This document shows positions 9,085 to 19,164 of a stretch of 64,000 bases of DNA, piece after piece (within the stretch, counting starts at the first letter, position 1; each line of letters opens with the position of its first letter). The stretch spans positions 1-64,000 of the forward strand of contig SAJS01000015.1 of assembly GCA_004017535.1 (NCBI GenBank), read 5' to 3'. Position numbers and translations under genes: made by a program. This DNA is from Mesorhizobium sp. (GTDB taxonomy: Bacteria; Pseudomonadota; Alphaproteobacteria; Rhizobiales; Rhizobiaceae). A model generated the notes under the pieces. It saw only the letters and a program-made list of their open reading frames with translations, had not been told where the DNA came from and made no database searches.

Positions 9085-10449
9085 CTAGCCCGCGACCTGT
9101 TTGATACGGGCGATCAATTCATCCACCGCCTGGTCAACCGGTACTTTGTCGTTGACGATCCGGCTCATCGCCTTCGCCCAGACGTTCTCGTTGTTGAGAA
9201 CAGTGAACTTGTAGTTCTTGGTGAACTCAAAATTCACAGTGCCGTTGGCAAACTGATCGCGAACCGACTTGCGGTGCTTGTCGCCATCCCAAAACGCGGA
9301 ACTCTGCCCCTTTTTGGTCACCGGGAACCAGCGGCCCAGCGAACCCTCGACATAGGGCGTGAGGTTCTCGTCCTGAAGCAGGAATGCCACGAACTCCTTG
9401 GCGCGATCCTTGTGTTGCGCGCCGGCGAAAACCACGCCGGTCTTCACGGCCGCTCGGTAGACCATCTTCGAACCGTCCGGTTTGTTGGGAAAGCCGCCAG
9501 TCGCGATCAATTGCTCGTAGTTCTTCTTCGCCTGGTCACGCTGCGCCTGATCGAGCGTGGCATTATTGGCATCGTCGAGCCACTTGGCGGGAATCGAGAT
9601 CGTGGCGTTGTGGGTCATGACGATGGTCTTGTTGTGGAAAGCCACGTTGTTGTCCGGATCCTTCCAACTCGTCGCAGACTGCGGCACGCATCCCTCGACA
9701 TAGGGCTTGGTGTAGGAAGTGAGGGCGGCGACCAGGCCTTCCTTGACCTTCGGATCGTCGACAAGAAGTTTGCCGTCGTCGTCGACCAGCTTGACGTTGT
9801 ATGCGTCCATGAAGGTCAGGAAGGAGTAGAATGAGTCACTGGAATCGACACCCATCGGTGCACCGATCGCGTAGATCTTCTTGCCTGTCGCCTTGCGAAT
9901 GCCTGGCTGGACCTTGTTGCACCAAAACGACCAATAGTCGTCCCAGCCGGTTGGGATATCGGATGCCTTGAAGCCGGCCTGTTCCAGCATGTCGTTCCAG
10001 TACTGGATATGCATTGTCTGCTGCTTGAGCGGAAAGGCGTAGTAGGCGCGCTTCTTCTCCTTGTCATTCCACAGATATGTGGTCGAGACCGTGTTGAGAG
10101 CGAATTGGTCCTTGATGGGCTCTATCACACTTGAAAGATCCTCGAGCTTTCCGTCGAATGCCCATTTTCCGGTGACCTGGAAATCGTAGACGTCGGCATA
10201 GGCGACATCCGGCACGGTGCCCGAGTCGAGTGCCGCGACCGTTTTGGGGATCATGTCCTGGACAGGATATTGCGAGAGCTCGACCTTTACCCCAGACTTA
10301 TCCTCAAACTTCTGGATAGCGGCGAGCAATGCATCGTCTTCGGACTTGTAGAAGCCCTTCACCCACCAAACGGTAAGCGACTCCTGAGCAATAACTGGCC
10401 CAGAACCAAGCATCGCGGTGGCAAGTGTAATTGCAAAAAGCCTCTTCAT
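9085..10449 (-). CDS. Sugar ABC transporter solute-binding protein
   Basis: A 454-residue family 1 extracellular binding protein from ATG 10449, preceded by GGAGG seven bases upstream. The signal peptide ends at VIAQ, followed by the typical SLTVWWVKGFYKSEDDALL beginning and repeated aromatic residues for sugar stacking. The in-frame ATG further upstream (10569) lacks a ribosome site. It delivers a carbohydrate to the two permeases encoded downstream. The cluster order is ATPase, binding protein, permease, permease. Confidence 0.92.
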   Translation of the reverse strand: MKRLFAITLATAMLGSGPVIAQESLTVWWVKGFYKSEDDALLAAIQKFEDKSGVKVELSQYPVQDMIPKTVAALDSGTVPDVAYADVYDFQVTGKWAFDGKLEDLSSVIEPIKDQFALNTVSTTYLWNDKEKKRAYYAFPLKQQTMHIQYWNDMLEQAGFKASDIPTGWDDYWSFWCNKVQPGIRKATGKKIYAIGAPMGVDSSDSFYSFLTFMDAYNVKLVDDDGKLLVDDPKVKEGLVAALTSYTKPYVEGCVPQSATSWKDPDNNVAFHNKTIVMTHNATISIPAKWLDDANNATLDQAQRDQAKKNYEQLIATGGFPNKPDGSKMVYRAAVKTGVVFAGAQHKDRAKEFVAFLLQDENLTPYVEGSLGRWFPVTKKGQSSAFWDGDKHRKSVRDQFANGTVNFEFTKNYKFTVLNNENVWAKAMSRIVNDKVPVDQAVDELIARIKQVAG

Positions 10450-10604
10450 ATATATCCTCCCATCTATTTTAATACCTGAGACACATCGCCGGGTGTTGAT
10501 GAACTGGCGTCCCAAGCAAATCGTCGACGCCAGCCATGTCGAACTTCTTGCCTGACCGCCGGGTGTCAAGGCAATTCGTCCGATCGATGCTCGCCATCTC
10601 CATC

Positions 10605-11723
10605 TTATGTCGTTTTTTCCAGCCTCCTTTCTTCACCGAGCGTTTGATCCGGGTCGGCCCCTTCGATCCGCCGCCCGGTTTGACTGTCGAACAGGTGAAC
10701 TTGAGCCGGATCCGGCGCAAGCCGGATCGCATCGCCGGAAGCGAAGCGATGGCGCTCCCGGAAAACGGCATTGATTTCTTCCCCTTTGATGCGGGCGAAC
10801 ACCTGGATCTCCGCACCGGTTGGCTCGACGACGACAACCTCCGCCGACACACCATCATTCGCAAGACCAATGTGTTCCGGGCGTATCCCGTAGACTGCCG
10901 CCCGTCCTGCGCTTCCTTGCGGGGCATGGGCAAGCGGCAACACCGCGCCAGCGCTCGTCACGAACGTCGCGCTTCCGTCTTGCGCGATGCGACCTTCCAG
11001 GACGTTCATGGCCGGCGAACCGATGAAACTGGCCACGAACAGGTTTTCCGGCCTGTCGTAGAGATCGAGCGGCGCCCCGACCTGTTCAACCACACCATCG
11101 CGCATGACGACGATCTTGTCGGCCATGGTCATCGCTTCCACCTGATCGTGCGTCACGTAAATGGTGGTGGTTTTCAGCCGCTGGTGCAGTTCCTTTATTT
11201 CGGTACGCATCTGGACGCGCAATTTAGCGTCGAGGTTCGACAGCGGCTCATCGAACAGAAACACCTGCGGGTTGCGCACGATGGCGCGGCCCATGGCGAC
11301 GCGCTGGCGCTGTCCGCCCGACAGCTGGCGCGGGTAGCGATCGAGAAGCGGCAACAGCCCCAGTATTTCCGCCGCCGGCCGAACGCGCGTCTCGATTTCC
11401 TTTTTCGAAGCGCCGCGCAGCCTAAGCGAAAAGCCCATATTCTCCGCGACAGTCATGTGCGGGTAGAGAGCATAGTTCTGGAAAACCATGGCGATGTCAC
11501 GCTGCTTCGGCGGCAGATCGTTCACCACCCGGTCGCCGATGGCGATTTCACCGCCGCTGATCTCTTCCAGCCCGGCGATCGTGCGCAACAGAGTGGACTT
11601 TCCGCATCCGGACGGTCCCACCAGAACGACGAACTCGCCGTCGGCAATGTCTATCGATACACCATGGATGACTTCGGCGGAGCCAAATTTCTTGCGCACT
11701 TCGCGTATGGCAACAACCGCCAT
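10605..11723 (-). CDS. Sugar ABC transporter ATP-binding protein (UgpC/MalK family)
   Basis: A 372-residue nucleotide-binding subunit. Walker A is GPSGCGKST (about residue 38), the signature is [15 protein letters not shown], Walker B is [16 protein letters not shown], and the switch histidine is in TTIYVTHDQ. The C-terminal third is a TOBE regulatory domain as in MalK/UgpC, so it energises the sugar importer encoded downstream on the same strand. It is the first gene of that cluster; its promoter should lie in 11724-12249. Confidence 0.95.
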   Translation of the reverse strand: MAVVAIREVRKKFGSAEVIHGVSIDIADGEFVVLVGPSGCGKSTLLRTIAGLEEISGGEIAIGDRVVNDLPPKQRDIAMVFQNYALYPHMTVAENMGFSLRLRGASKKEIETRVRPAAEILGLLPLLDRYPRQLSGGQRQRVAMGRAIVRNPQVFLFDEPLSNLDAKLRVQMRTEIKELHQRLKTTTIYVTHDQVEAMTMADKIVVMRDGVVEQVGAPLDLYDRPENLFVASFIGSPAMNVLEGRIAQDGSATFVTSAGAVLPLAHAPQGSAGRAAVYGIRPEHIGLANDGVSAEVVVVEPTGAEIQVFARIKGEEINAVFRERHRFASGDAIRLAPDPAQVHLFDSQTGRRIEGADPDQTLGEERRLEKTT

Positions 11724-12249
11724 GCTGTCTCCTCCTTCAGCGCGTATTGCACGTTAGCGAACTAGGTTGTCGGAGACTACCCTTAAGTTTCGATAGGCTG
11801 TCGCCTGAACCCTCGCCCCAGTGGGCCGGACTGTTGGGCTTCATCAGCGTCGCTCCGGATCATCATAGCCAGGCTCAACCAGATCCTCGGTGGGCGCCCA
11901 CAATCTCGCCCTCTTCGCTCGCCTCCGGCCGAAATAACGCCATCGGGAAGCGCGCTTTGAGCACTGACGACCCCTGCGGAGACGGGCCGCGGCCTGGCCC
12001 AGCTCGACAGACAAGAAAACCGTCCGCCCGGGGATGTCACAGCGGGCGGCCGCTCCCAGTTTTTTTCAATCCAAGCCGGACTATCCGGTAACGGTCCGGA
12101 GGCGACATGGCGGCTCGTCGCCGCAATGGTGCTCTCCAGCGTCTGATTAAGGTAAATGTCCTCAGCCGAAGTAGCCAAGTTGACGGCCGGTTGTAGTCGC
12201 GTGGTCACATACGGCTAGGAGAGAGGAACCACCCGCTCTCCCCAGCTTC
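11724..12249. other. Intergenic region without a supported gene
   Basis: It lies between the 5' end of the sugar ABC cluster and the 3' end of an oxidoreductase gene, both on the minus strand. Open frames here have no recognisable domain, ribosome site or plausible composition. It should hold the ABC promoter, but no specific operator stands out. Confidence 0.5.
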
Positions 12250-13167
12250 TTACGGACGAACGCGGATGACCGTCTTTCCCACGCGCCGCTCGGTCGAGTT
12301 GAAGGTAGCGACGGCATCCTCGAGAGATGACACCTTGCCGATGTTCGTCCGCAGTCTTCCGTCCCGCACCCTTTGGACTATCTCGGAAAGCTGGGCGCGG
12401 TCAGCCTCGACGACGAAGTCGATTGTCAGACCGTCGGCGGGTCGGACATCCGTCGGCGCGACGACGGTTACCAGCCTGCCGCCTGCGCGGATCAGGGCTG
12501 CCGACCGCTTCTGGATATCGCCGCCGATGACATCGAACACCAGGTCGACGACGCCGATGTCCTCCAGTGTATCGTTCCCGAGGTCGACGAACTCGTTTGC
12601 ACCGAAATCGAGAGCCTTCTGGCGGTCGGCGGCGCGTCCGGTGCCTATGACATAGGCTCCGGCCTCCCGTGCGAGCTGCGTCACGACCGAACCGACGGCA
12701 CCGGCCGCGCCATGCGCAAGCACGCTTTGTCCTGCCTGAAGGCGGCCGTGCTGAAACAAGCCCTGCCATGCGGTCAGGCCCGAGATCGGCAGACTAGCGC
12801 CAACCGCGAAGTCGACATCGCCGGGCAGCGGCGCGAGGTTGCGCGCTTCCATGGCGACGTACTCGGCGAGTGTGCCGTCGCGATACCAGTCCGAGAGGCC
12901 GAACACCCGCTGACCGATTGAAAGCCCGGTCGTCCCATAGCCGAGGGCAGTGACCACGCCGGCCAGCTCGTGGCCGAGGATCGACGGCGTCCGGTCACGG
13001 AAGGCCCGATCGGCCCAGGTCGAAGGCCACTCCAGTTCGGTGTTGACGAATCCCGCCGCGCGGACCTGAACGACGACGTCGTTTATCGCCGCCCGCGGCT
13101 CGGGCCGCTCTACCAGCTTCATTCCGGCTGCTCCCGTCGTCTGGTCCGTAACAACGATTGCTTTCAT
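12250..13167 (-). CDS. Zinc-less medium-chain alcohol dehydrogenase / quinone oxidoreductase family
   Basis: A 305-residue MDR-family oxidoreductase. The start at ATG 13167 follows GAGGAG. The N-terminal GroES-like half ends in ILGHELAGVVTALG, and the Rossmann half has the nucleotide loop AHGAAGAVGSVVTQLAREAGAYVIGTG. The catalytic zinc cysteine/histidine set is absent, as in QOR-type NADP-dependent enzymes. An AraC regulator gene sits upstream on the same strand and may control it. The substrate is unknown. Confidence 0.88.
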   Translation of the reverse strand: MKAIVVTDQTTGAAGMKLVERPEPRAAINDVVVQVRAAGFVNTELEWPSTWADRAFRDRTPSILGHELAGVVTALGYGTTGLSIGQRVFGLSDWYRDGTLAEYVAMEARNLAPLPGDVDFAVGASLPISGLTAWQGLFQHGRLQAGQSVLAHGAAGAVGSVVTQLAREAGAYVIGTGRAADRQKALDFGANEFVDLGNDTLEDIGVVDLVFDVIGGDIQKRSAALIRAGGRLVTVVAPTDVRPADGLTIDFVVEADRAQLSEIVQRVRDGRLRTNIGKVSSLEDAVATFNSTERRVGKTVIRVRP

Positions 13168-13357
13168 GGGAATTGTCTCCTCAGTCATTTGTTGGTTCGA
13201 AATATTGCAGGCGTGGACAGGGCTTCGCGCTCCCGCCACGGCGGCGATCGGTTCGGCGCCTTCCGCAACGAACCGTAACCAATTTACTGGGAAGACTGAA
13301 AATTTCGAGACCTAATTGGCTCAATATGATGCGCGAAAGGATCAACTCGGGCGAACG

Positions 13358-14326
13358 CTATACCGCGTCTTGCTTTCTTTTGTACGCCAGTCGCCGCCAC
13401 TCTCCCGGCGTCATCCCTACCCTTTCGGCGAAGACATGCCGGAATGCTGAGACGGAGTGATACCCAACGGTCTCAGCCACAGCCTCAGTACTGATTGCTG
13501 GCTTCTTCAACTCGTTGGCGGCCAGGCTCATGCGAAGATCAGTCAGGAAGTCGAATGCAGAGCAACCCAACTTGTCCTGAAACTGGCGCATGAACGTTGC
13601 ACGCGACATACCGCACAAATCGGCCAGTTCAGGCAGTTTCCAAGGCCGCGCCGGATCGGCGAACATCGCGGTCATGGCCGGAGCAAGGCGCGGTTGGCCG
13701 ACCAACGCCAACAAACCCTGTGGCGCTTTCCCTGATCGGCTCGCGGCGCGCAATACCAATGTAAACAGGGCCGAGGAAAGCGCGTTAAGAATGGCGCGCC
13801 CTCCGAGCCGGTCGGTCGCTGACTCCATTCGCATCAGCCCGACAAGATCGGCAAGTTCGTTGGAAACGGTCCCTATGCCTTCTTCAGCCTGGCCATCCAG
13901 GCCCCGCGCCACGAAATTCGCCGGCATGCAATTTCGAATCAGTCGATCATGGGGCGGCGCCACAAAAAAACGCCCACACAACAGATCCAGTTGCTCGCCT
14001 TGGCTGTCGTTCTCGCTCAGCATCCATCCGGCGGAGCCGAGGGTCTCCCGCGTCCGGATGGGCCTTTGCCCGCTGCCATCGTGCAGCACATGCGCGGCAC
14101 CGTGAGGCAGCAGCACGACATCTCCGCTCTGGAGTACCCGCGCTGTTTTCGACTCTGGATCCTCGAGAATGGCTCGACCCTTTACTATGACGTGATAGGG
14201 GATTTCGTTCGCCGCCGCTTGGCCCCAGGCGACACGCCACGGCGCACCGTATGCGCAGCGGACCTCGAGCTGGCCGCTGACGGTAATGATTTGCAACAGG
14301 TGGCTAAGCCAGTCCACTCCAGACAT
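13358..14326 (-). CDS. AraC-family regulator with cupin_6 sensor domain
   Basis: A 322-residue regulator. The N-terminal half is a cupin-type ligand domain (cupin_6) with GDVVLLPHGAAHVL. The C-terminal double helix-turn-helix shows LADLCGMSRATFMRQF and VAETVGYHSVSAFRHVFAERVGMTPGEWRR, the AraC signature. Proteins of this type usually control an adjacent oxidoreductase, here the MDR enzyme encoded 190 bases downstream. Confidence 0.92.
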   Translation of the reverse strand: MSGVDWLSHLLQIITVSGQLEVRCAYGAPWRVAWGQAAANEIPYHVIVKGRAILEDPESKTARVLQSGDVVLLPHGAAHVLHDGSGQRPIRTRETLGSAGWMLSENDSQGEQLDLLCGRFFVAPPHDRLIRNCMPANFVARGLDGQAEEGIGTVSNELADLVGLMRMESATDRLGGRAILNALSSALFTLVLRAASRSGKAPQGLLALVGQPRLAPAMTAMFADPARPWKLPELADLCGMSRATFMRQFQDKLGCSAFDFLTDLRMSLAANELKKPAISTEAVAETVGYHSVSAFRHVFAERVGMTPGEWRRLAYKRKQDAV

Positions 14327-14609
14327 TGGATCCCTAAACTGGAAACGATTGGCACCCTTTCGAGCCCAAGCCCGTATTTCTTCCCTTCAGTCAGTCGCCA
14401 GCGATCCAGACAAGCAGCGGCGCGTTTGAGGGATGCTCCTGAACCAAAATGACGGTCCGCGCTTTAGAGTATGGAGATGGCGATGCCATAGGACCCTCGA
14501 AAGAGCTTCCTTACAACAGGCAGAACATGGCAGGTCTTGGCAATCCAGCAAAGCTTCAGGCTGTCATGACCCGCTCTCGGGCTGATGTAACCGCATTGGA
14601 GCCTAGCGC

Positions 14610-15533
14610 ATGACTGACCAGAGAAATCGTCGTAGCGCGCAAATCGACTGCTTGATAGTTGGCGGCGGCCCGGCTGGACTCGCGGCCGCGACGTATCTCG
14701 GTCGGTTTCGCCGTCGGGTGGTTGTTTTCGACGCCGGCGAAAGCCGGGCGCGGCTGATCCCGATGACCCGCAACTGTCCCGGCTTTCCCGACGGTATATC
14801 CGGGGCCGACCTGTTAAGCCGCTTGCGGCAACAGGCCTTGCTAAACGGGGCAGAACTTAGGGACGAAGCAATCCGAGACATTGAGCACGACGGGACCGAA
14901 TTTCTTGTTGCCAGTCCAAGCTCGGTTCGAGCTCGTGCGGTGCTCCTTGCAACGGGCGTGGTCGACACGCTACCTGACATCCCATCGACGACCGACATGA
15001 TCAGAAGTGGAACGATGCGTCTTTGCCCGATCTGCGATGGCTATGAAGTCATCGACAAGCGTGTCGGAGTAATGGGGCCTGTGAAAGAGGCCGCGAAGAA
15101 GGCGGTGTTCCTGCAGACCTACACCCGCAACGTAACGGTACTTGCTACCGATAGCGCGTCCGACATCGCTGGCGGTTCAGGCCCACTGATCCAGGAAGCT
15201 GGCATCCAGATCGAGACTTGCATCCCCCATTCACTTCGCCCGCTTGGCGAAAAGGCAGCCGTCCTGTTGTCCAACGGAACAACCTCCATATTCGATTCAG
15301 TTTATCCCGCGATGGGATGCACAACAGGCGCTAAGTTGGGGATCGATCTGGGGGCGACCTGCGATGACCTCGGATATCTCGTTGTGGATGCACATCAGCA
15401 AACCGCTGTGCCAGGCCTCTATGCCGCTGGTGATGTGGTGAACGAGATCAACCAGATCGCGGTAGCGTTCGGCCACGCTGCGATCGCGGCGACGGACATT
15501 CATAATCGACTGTCAGACGCCAACTGCTTTTGA
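14610..15533 (+). CDS. Thioredoxin-reductase-like NAD(P)/FAD oxidoreductase
   Basis: A 307-residue flavoprotein. The FAD-binding GGGPAGLAAATYLGR is near the N-terminus, the redox pair sits in CPICDGYE (about residues 143-150), and LYAAGDVVNEINQ is the C-terminal FAD motif. It resembles thioredoxin reductase, but the CPxCD pair and the weak second nucleotide site (GVMGPVKEAAKKA instead of GxGxxG) suggest an atypical reductase. The next gene overlaps or nearly abuts it, so the two likely form a pair. Confidence 0.85.
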   Translation: MTDQRNRRSAQIDCLIVGGGPAGLAAATYLGRFRRRVVVFDAGESRARLIPMTRNCPGFPDGISGADLLSRLRQQALLNGAELRDEAIRDIEHDGTEFLVASPSSVRARAVLLATGVVDTLPDIPSTTDMIRSGTMRLCPICDGYEVIDKRVGVMGPVKEAAKKAVFLQTYTRNVTVLATDSASDIAGGSGPLIQEAGIQIETCIPHSLRPLGEKAAVLLSNGTTSIFDSVYPAMGCTTGAKLGIDLGATCDDLGYLVVDAHQQTAVPGLYAAGDVVNEINQIAVAFGHAAIAATDIHNRLSDANCF

Positions 15534-15544
15534 GGTTGATCGTA

Positions 15545-15850
15545 ATGAACCTTGTTCAGATATTGCTTCCCTGCATGGACAACTCCGGCCGGCCTTTCGC
15601 GAAAGAAGACTTCGAGAGCGTAAAGGAAGAGCTCGCAGGACGTTTCGAGGGCGTTACCGCCTATCTCCAGGCTCCTGCGGATGGACTGTGGAGGAAGGGC
15701 GGCGAGGCAAACGCCGACAAGATCGTGATCTTTGAGGTCATGACCGATGAGATCGACCTAGCTGAGTGGCGTGATCGCCGCACCGCACTCGAGCGACAAT
15801 TCCGGCAGGAGAAGGTGATCATCCGCCATTTGCCGATCACATTGATCTAG
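15545..15850 (+). CDS. Hypothetical protein paired with the flavoprotein
   Basis: A 101-residue protein from ATG 15545, eleven bases after the flavoprotein stop; an upstream TTG at 15530 is possible. It has no signal peptide and contains alternating strand and helix segments (ADKIVIFEVMT; AEWRDRRTALERQF). I do not recognise the family. Its spacing indicates co-transcription with the flavoprotein. Confidence 0.6.
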   Translation: MNLVQILLPCMDNSGRPFAKEDFESVKEELAGRFEGVTAYLQAPADGLWRKGGEANADKIVIFEVMTDEIDLAEWRDRRTALERQFRQEKVIIRHLPITLI

Positions 15851-16617
15851 GCGCCAAATGATCGCGTCCATAGTCCGGAAATACCGGACGGGCACTCGCT
15901 GCGTTCAGTCAAATCGGCTGTCGGCCGACGGCGGCTGACCAGGAAGGCGATCCGGTTCAACTCAATGACCTGCACAGCTAGCCGAAAGGCCCTAGCCGTC
16001 AGCATACGACTGCGCGAATTGCTCGGCTTCAAAGGAAAAGTGAGGGTCTTTCCATAGGAGGTCACGCGTACTGCCCGGAGGCAACGTTCGGGGCGGTCTT
16101 TTGGAAGCCGCTCGCGGCTGGCGCAGAATAGATTGTCCAAGATCAGAAATTGTTGTCCGTGGTTCTGCCCGCGTAATCCCAGCAAGTGGCCGCTCGGCCG
16201 AAGGGATCTTGCTTGCTGTGATCCAGGCCGACAATCGTAGGACGGATGCGCTATCACAGCAATGTCGCGCAGCTGGCCCTAGGACTGACTCAAACGGGAA
16301 GCCCGCCGATCACGCCCAATGGCGAAGAGCGGTTCTCCAGTAAGATCCTCGCCCGGACCGACGATTCAAGAGTCGCAACTGGGGACAGCGGCTACTCTGC
16401 AACCAAATTTGTATTCGGCTCGATTCTCGGCGCCCAGCCATCAGCGTTAGATAGGTCTTTAGCCAAGCCAACTCAACGCGGCGAGCGGGCGCTCCGCAGA
16501 GGGCGCCTATCAGAAATAGCAGGCCGGAATTGCATGCAGGCATCTCCTCGCGTCTCGACAGGCTCGATGGAGCGAATTGTCAAACAGGGAGTTAGGCTGC
16601 CGAGACGGAGACACAGA
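15851..16617. other. Long stretch without a supported gene
   Basis: About 770 bases between two plus-strand genes. Open frames exist on both strands but show no family motif or convincing start. The segment may hold decayed sequence. Nothing else was recognised apart from the ribosome site (GGAG) of the next gene. Confidence 0.45.
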
Positions 16618-17184
16618 ATGAATCCCAAATCGGCCCCCGTAGGCTACGCCACGCCAACCACCCCGGCGGCGGAAGGCCTGGCCCCTGCCCTGGCTCGGAA
16701 CATAGAGGCACTGGTCGAGAGGCGGAAACGGGACGCCAAGACAGCATCCTTGGAGGAACGCACAGCTGCGGCCATAAGCAGATTCGCCGGCAGCATGGCA
16801 TTCGTCTACATCCACCTTGCCTTCTTTGGGGCGTGGATTGCGATCAATCTCGGGGTCGTAAGCTTTATCAGGCCGTTCGATCCATCCCTGGTCGTTCTGG
16901 CCATGTTGGCTTCGGTCGAGGCGATTTTTCTTTCGACCTTCGTGCTGATCAACCAGAACCGGATGGCGGCGGAGGACGATGCCAGGGCGGACCTCGATCT
17001 GCAGGTCAGCCTTCTGAACGAACACGAGACGACTAAGCTCATCAAGCTGGTGGAAGAGATTGCCAAGCACCTGGACGTCAACACCGAAGCAGACGACGAA
17101 CTCAAGGAGCTCAAGCGTGACGTGGCACCTGAAGCTGTTCTGGACAAGATCGAAGAGGTCGGCGAGCGCAAGACGCCGAGTTGA
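16618..17184 (+). CDS. DUF1003 family membrane protein
   Basis: A 188-residue protein from ATG 16618 with GGAG upstream. Two hydrophobic segments (about residues 60-80 and 95-118) surround the DUF1003 hallmark: FVYIHLAFFGAWIAIN, then PFDPSLVVLAMLASVEAIFL and STFVLINQNRM. A charged C-terminal tail follows (DDELKELKRDV). The molecular role of the family is not known. The far-upstream in-frame start at 16246 is rejected because the preceding segment has no family similarity. Confidence 0.85.
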   Translation: MNPKSAPVGYATPTTPAAEGLAPALARNIEALVERRKRDAKTASLEERTAAAISRFAGSMAFVYIHLAFFGAWIAINLGVVSFIRPFDPSLVVLAMLASVEAIFLSTFVLINQNRMAAEDDARADLDLQVSLLNEHETTKLIKLVEEIAKHLDVNTEADDELKELKRDVAPEAVLDKIEEVGERKTPS

Positions 17185-17840
17185 CCCGGCGCAGAGCGAC
17201 GTTGGCTCACCAATCGGGTGGCTCTAACTCCTATTTACCTTTTGTCTTACCGACGGGCTTTGACCCGACATTGTTCCTGCCGAGTTCAGGGGCGTTCCCT
17301 GCCTGCAAAAGCGGGAGATCCTGAGAAGGTGCTCGTCGCCCTTTCAAGTCTCGAAAATGGCGTTCGAAATGTCCCACGGAGATAGGCGATGACGCGGATC
17401 TCGACAATTCAATGTCAACGGCGTCAACGACGTGGTCTGCCCTCCCGAGTTGAAATGTTCGACGACAAATTTCCGGTCGAGCCATCCAGAAGGTGCCGCC
17501 TCTGGCGCTGTATAGCACGGCCAGAAAGCCCTAGAATGCGTGGCTATACTGGCGCGCGTGCAACCCAGTCGAAGATCGCCGCGCGCTGCCGGAGGATCCG
17601 GATGACACACGCGGAATGCAAAGAGTTCCCTTAGGGATTCCAATCACCAAAGCTGTGTCAGTTCGCTCCCCGAAGATCAGCGTCTGATCTGACAAGAACA
17701 GCGTCCCTCGGCTAAGGTTCTTTGCCCTGAGACCGTTTGAGGAGCCGGCGCGTAGGAGCATCAGCGTGGCAACCCGCGGCTGATATGGATGCCCCGACGA
17801 AGAGCGCCGATCGGGCGCAAGACAAATCAGAGCTTCGCAT
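17185..17840. other. Intergenic region without a supported gene
   Basis: It lies between convergent genes. A minus-strand frame at 17231-17518 ends in a lysine-rich tail that looks protein-like, but no family or start signal supports it. No terminator of clear strength was seen. Confidence 0.4.
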
Positions 17841-18230
17841 TCAGGCCGTTGACTTGTGACGTATTACAGCCGCTCTTTCACTACTCTCCTTCGCCCGCAC
17901 ACAAAGCGCGCGGAACTCTTCAACCTCGGCCTCCGTGAGGTGCTCGATACCGATGAAGTCGTTCTTGGCTGCGCCAGAACGGATTAACTCATCGAGTTTA
18001 GCCTGTATTGCGGCGCCGTCGCGATTCTGAGTGTTCTGAATAAGAAAGACCATTAGAAACGTTACGATCGTCGTTCCCGTATTGATGACCAGTTGCCACG
18101 TCTCGGAATAGTGGAAAACCGGGCCGCTCACGGCCCAAACCAGTACCGAAGCCAGGCATAAGGCAAAGGCCCAGGGGCGGCCGGAAGCATGCGCGACGAC
18201 GGTCGCCACGCGATTAAATGTTTTTTCCAT
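17841..18230 (-). CDS. Low-affinity iron permease family protein
   Basis: A 129-residue membrane protein from ATG 18230. It has two hydrophobic helices with WAFALCLASVLVWAVSGPVF and TTIVTFLMVFLIQNTQNRDG, the signature of PF04120, followed by the charged helix AAIQAKLDELI. The family is named after fungal low-affinity iron uptake, but bacterial members have no proven function. The longer frame upstream lacks similarity. Confidence 0.82.
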   Translation of the reverse strand: MEKTFNRVATVVAHASGRPWAFALCLASVLVWAVSGPVFHYSETWQLVINTGTTIVTFLMVFLIQNTQNRDGAAIQAKLDELIRSGAAKNDFIGIEHLTEAEVEEFRALCVRAKESSERAAVIRHKSTA

Positions 18231-18387
18231 TGGGTATCCTGAAGTTGAAGTGTGAAGCGCTCGCAACAATGTGCAAAGCCGATTCTCGTTCCGCGCTCCT
18301 CGTCGGCGGCCGCGGGCCGGGCGGTAGAGTTGATAGCCCGCAGATTGAGGACGGGAAATGGAGCTCCCTGTGCAGAAGCTAGCCGGC

Positions 18388-18876
18388 TCAGGAATGGGCT
18401 TGCGTGAGCTGCTGTAGAAGCGCGTAATCCTCAAGGTCCTTGTATGGTGTTAGGTCCAGGTCGGCAGGGACTTTCTTCAATGTTTCTTCGTCGATCGCCT
18501 TCTCGTGACGCTTCATGAAGCGCTGATAGTCCATCCACCTTATCCCGCTCGTTCGAACGGCATCCCGTTCGATGCGCGAGGCAATTTGGTGCGCGTGAAG
18601 GTAATGCAGTTGCAACTCATCCAGGAGCGCTTTCTCGACTATCTCGTGACACACCAGGAAAGGCTCGATCCGAACGTCTTTGTTCTTCGCCTTCAGAGTG
18701 CGGGGAAGATGTCTGTCGATGTAGACCGTCTTGGCATCGATGCTGTAACCAGCAATGTAGGGGATGTCGAACTCGTGAGAGATGATAACTCTGCGGTTGA
18801 GGGCAGCCACGACGTCCGACAACACGCGGGCATCGACATCTTCTGAATCATGATGAATTTCGCTGTCAGCGAGCAA
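18388..18876 (-). CDS. Hypothetical protein with CHEIVEKAL motif
   Basis: A 162-residue soluble protein. Noticeable segments are IPYIAGYSIDAKTVYIDRHLP, CHEIVEKALLDELQLHYLHAHQIA and DLDLTPYKDLEDYALL. HEIVEKAL resembles the helix of zincin-type metalloproteases (HExxx pattern), but a full HExxH is missing. I recall similar uncharacterised proteins in rhizobia and phage-related contexts; no function is assigned. Confidence 0.65.
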   Translation of the reverse strand: MLADSEIHHDSEDVDARVLSDVVAALNRRVIISHEFDIPYIAGYSIDAKTVYIDRHLPRTLKAKNKDVRIEPFLVCHEIVEKALLDELQLHYLHAHQIASRIERDAVRTSGIRWMDYQRFMKRHEKAIDEETLKKVPADLDLTPYKDLEDYALLQQLTQAHS

Positions 18877-19164
18877 TCATTCCTCCATCGCTGAATGGGC
18901 GTCGAGATGCCGAAGCGGCTGCCACAAAAATCAGGCGAGCGACAAAATGTTCCACGAGGCGCCGCTGGCTGCGCTGTTTCGGCCGTGTGTTCCGCATTGT
19001 GGTCTATCCCAAGGTGTTGGGCCGCTGGGTATGGCGGAGGAGCCGCCTTCAAATCTTCTCGACGCTGGAACTTCGCGACCAGAAGGAGGTTTGGCTGCGA
19101 AGGGACGCGGAGGCGACTCTTGACTGCGCTGCTGCAGGCCGGAGGCCTCGCACAGGAGACGGCC

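Noticed and set aside
15847-16257. A 136-residue minus-strand open frame
   Set aside because: No motif, poor start and no context; judged a chance frame or old relic.
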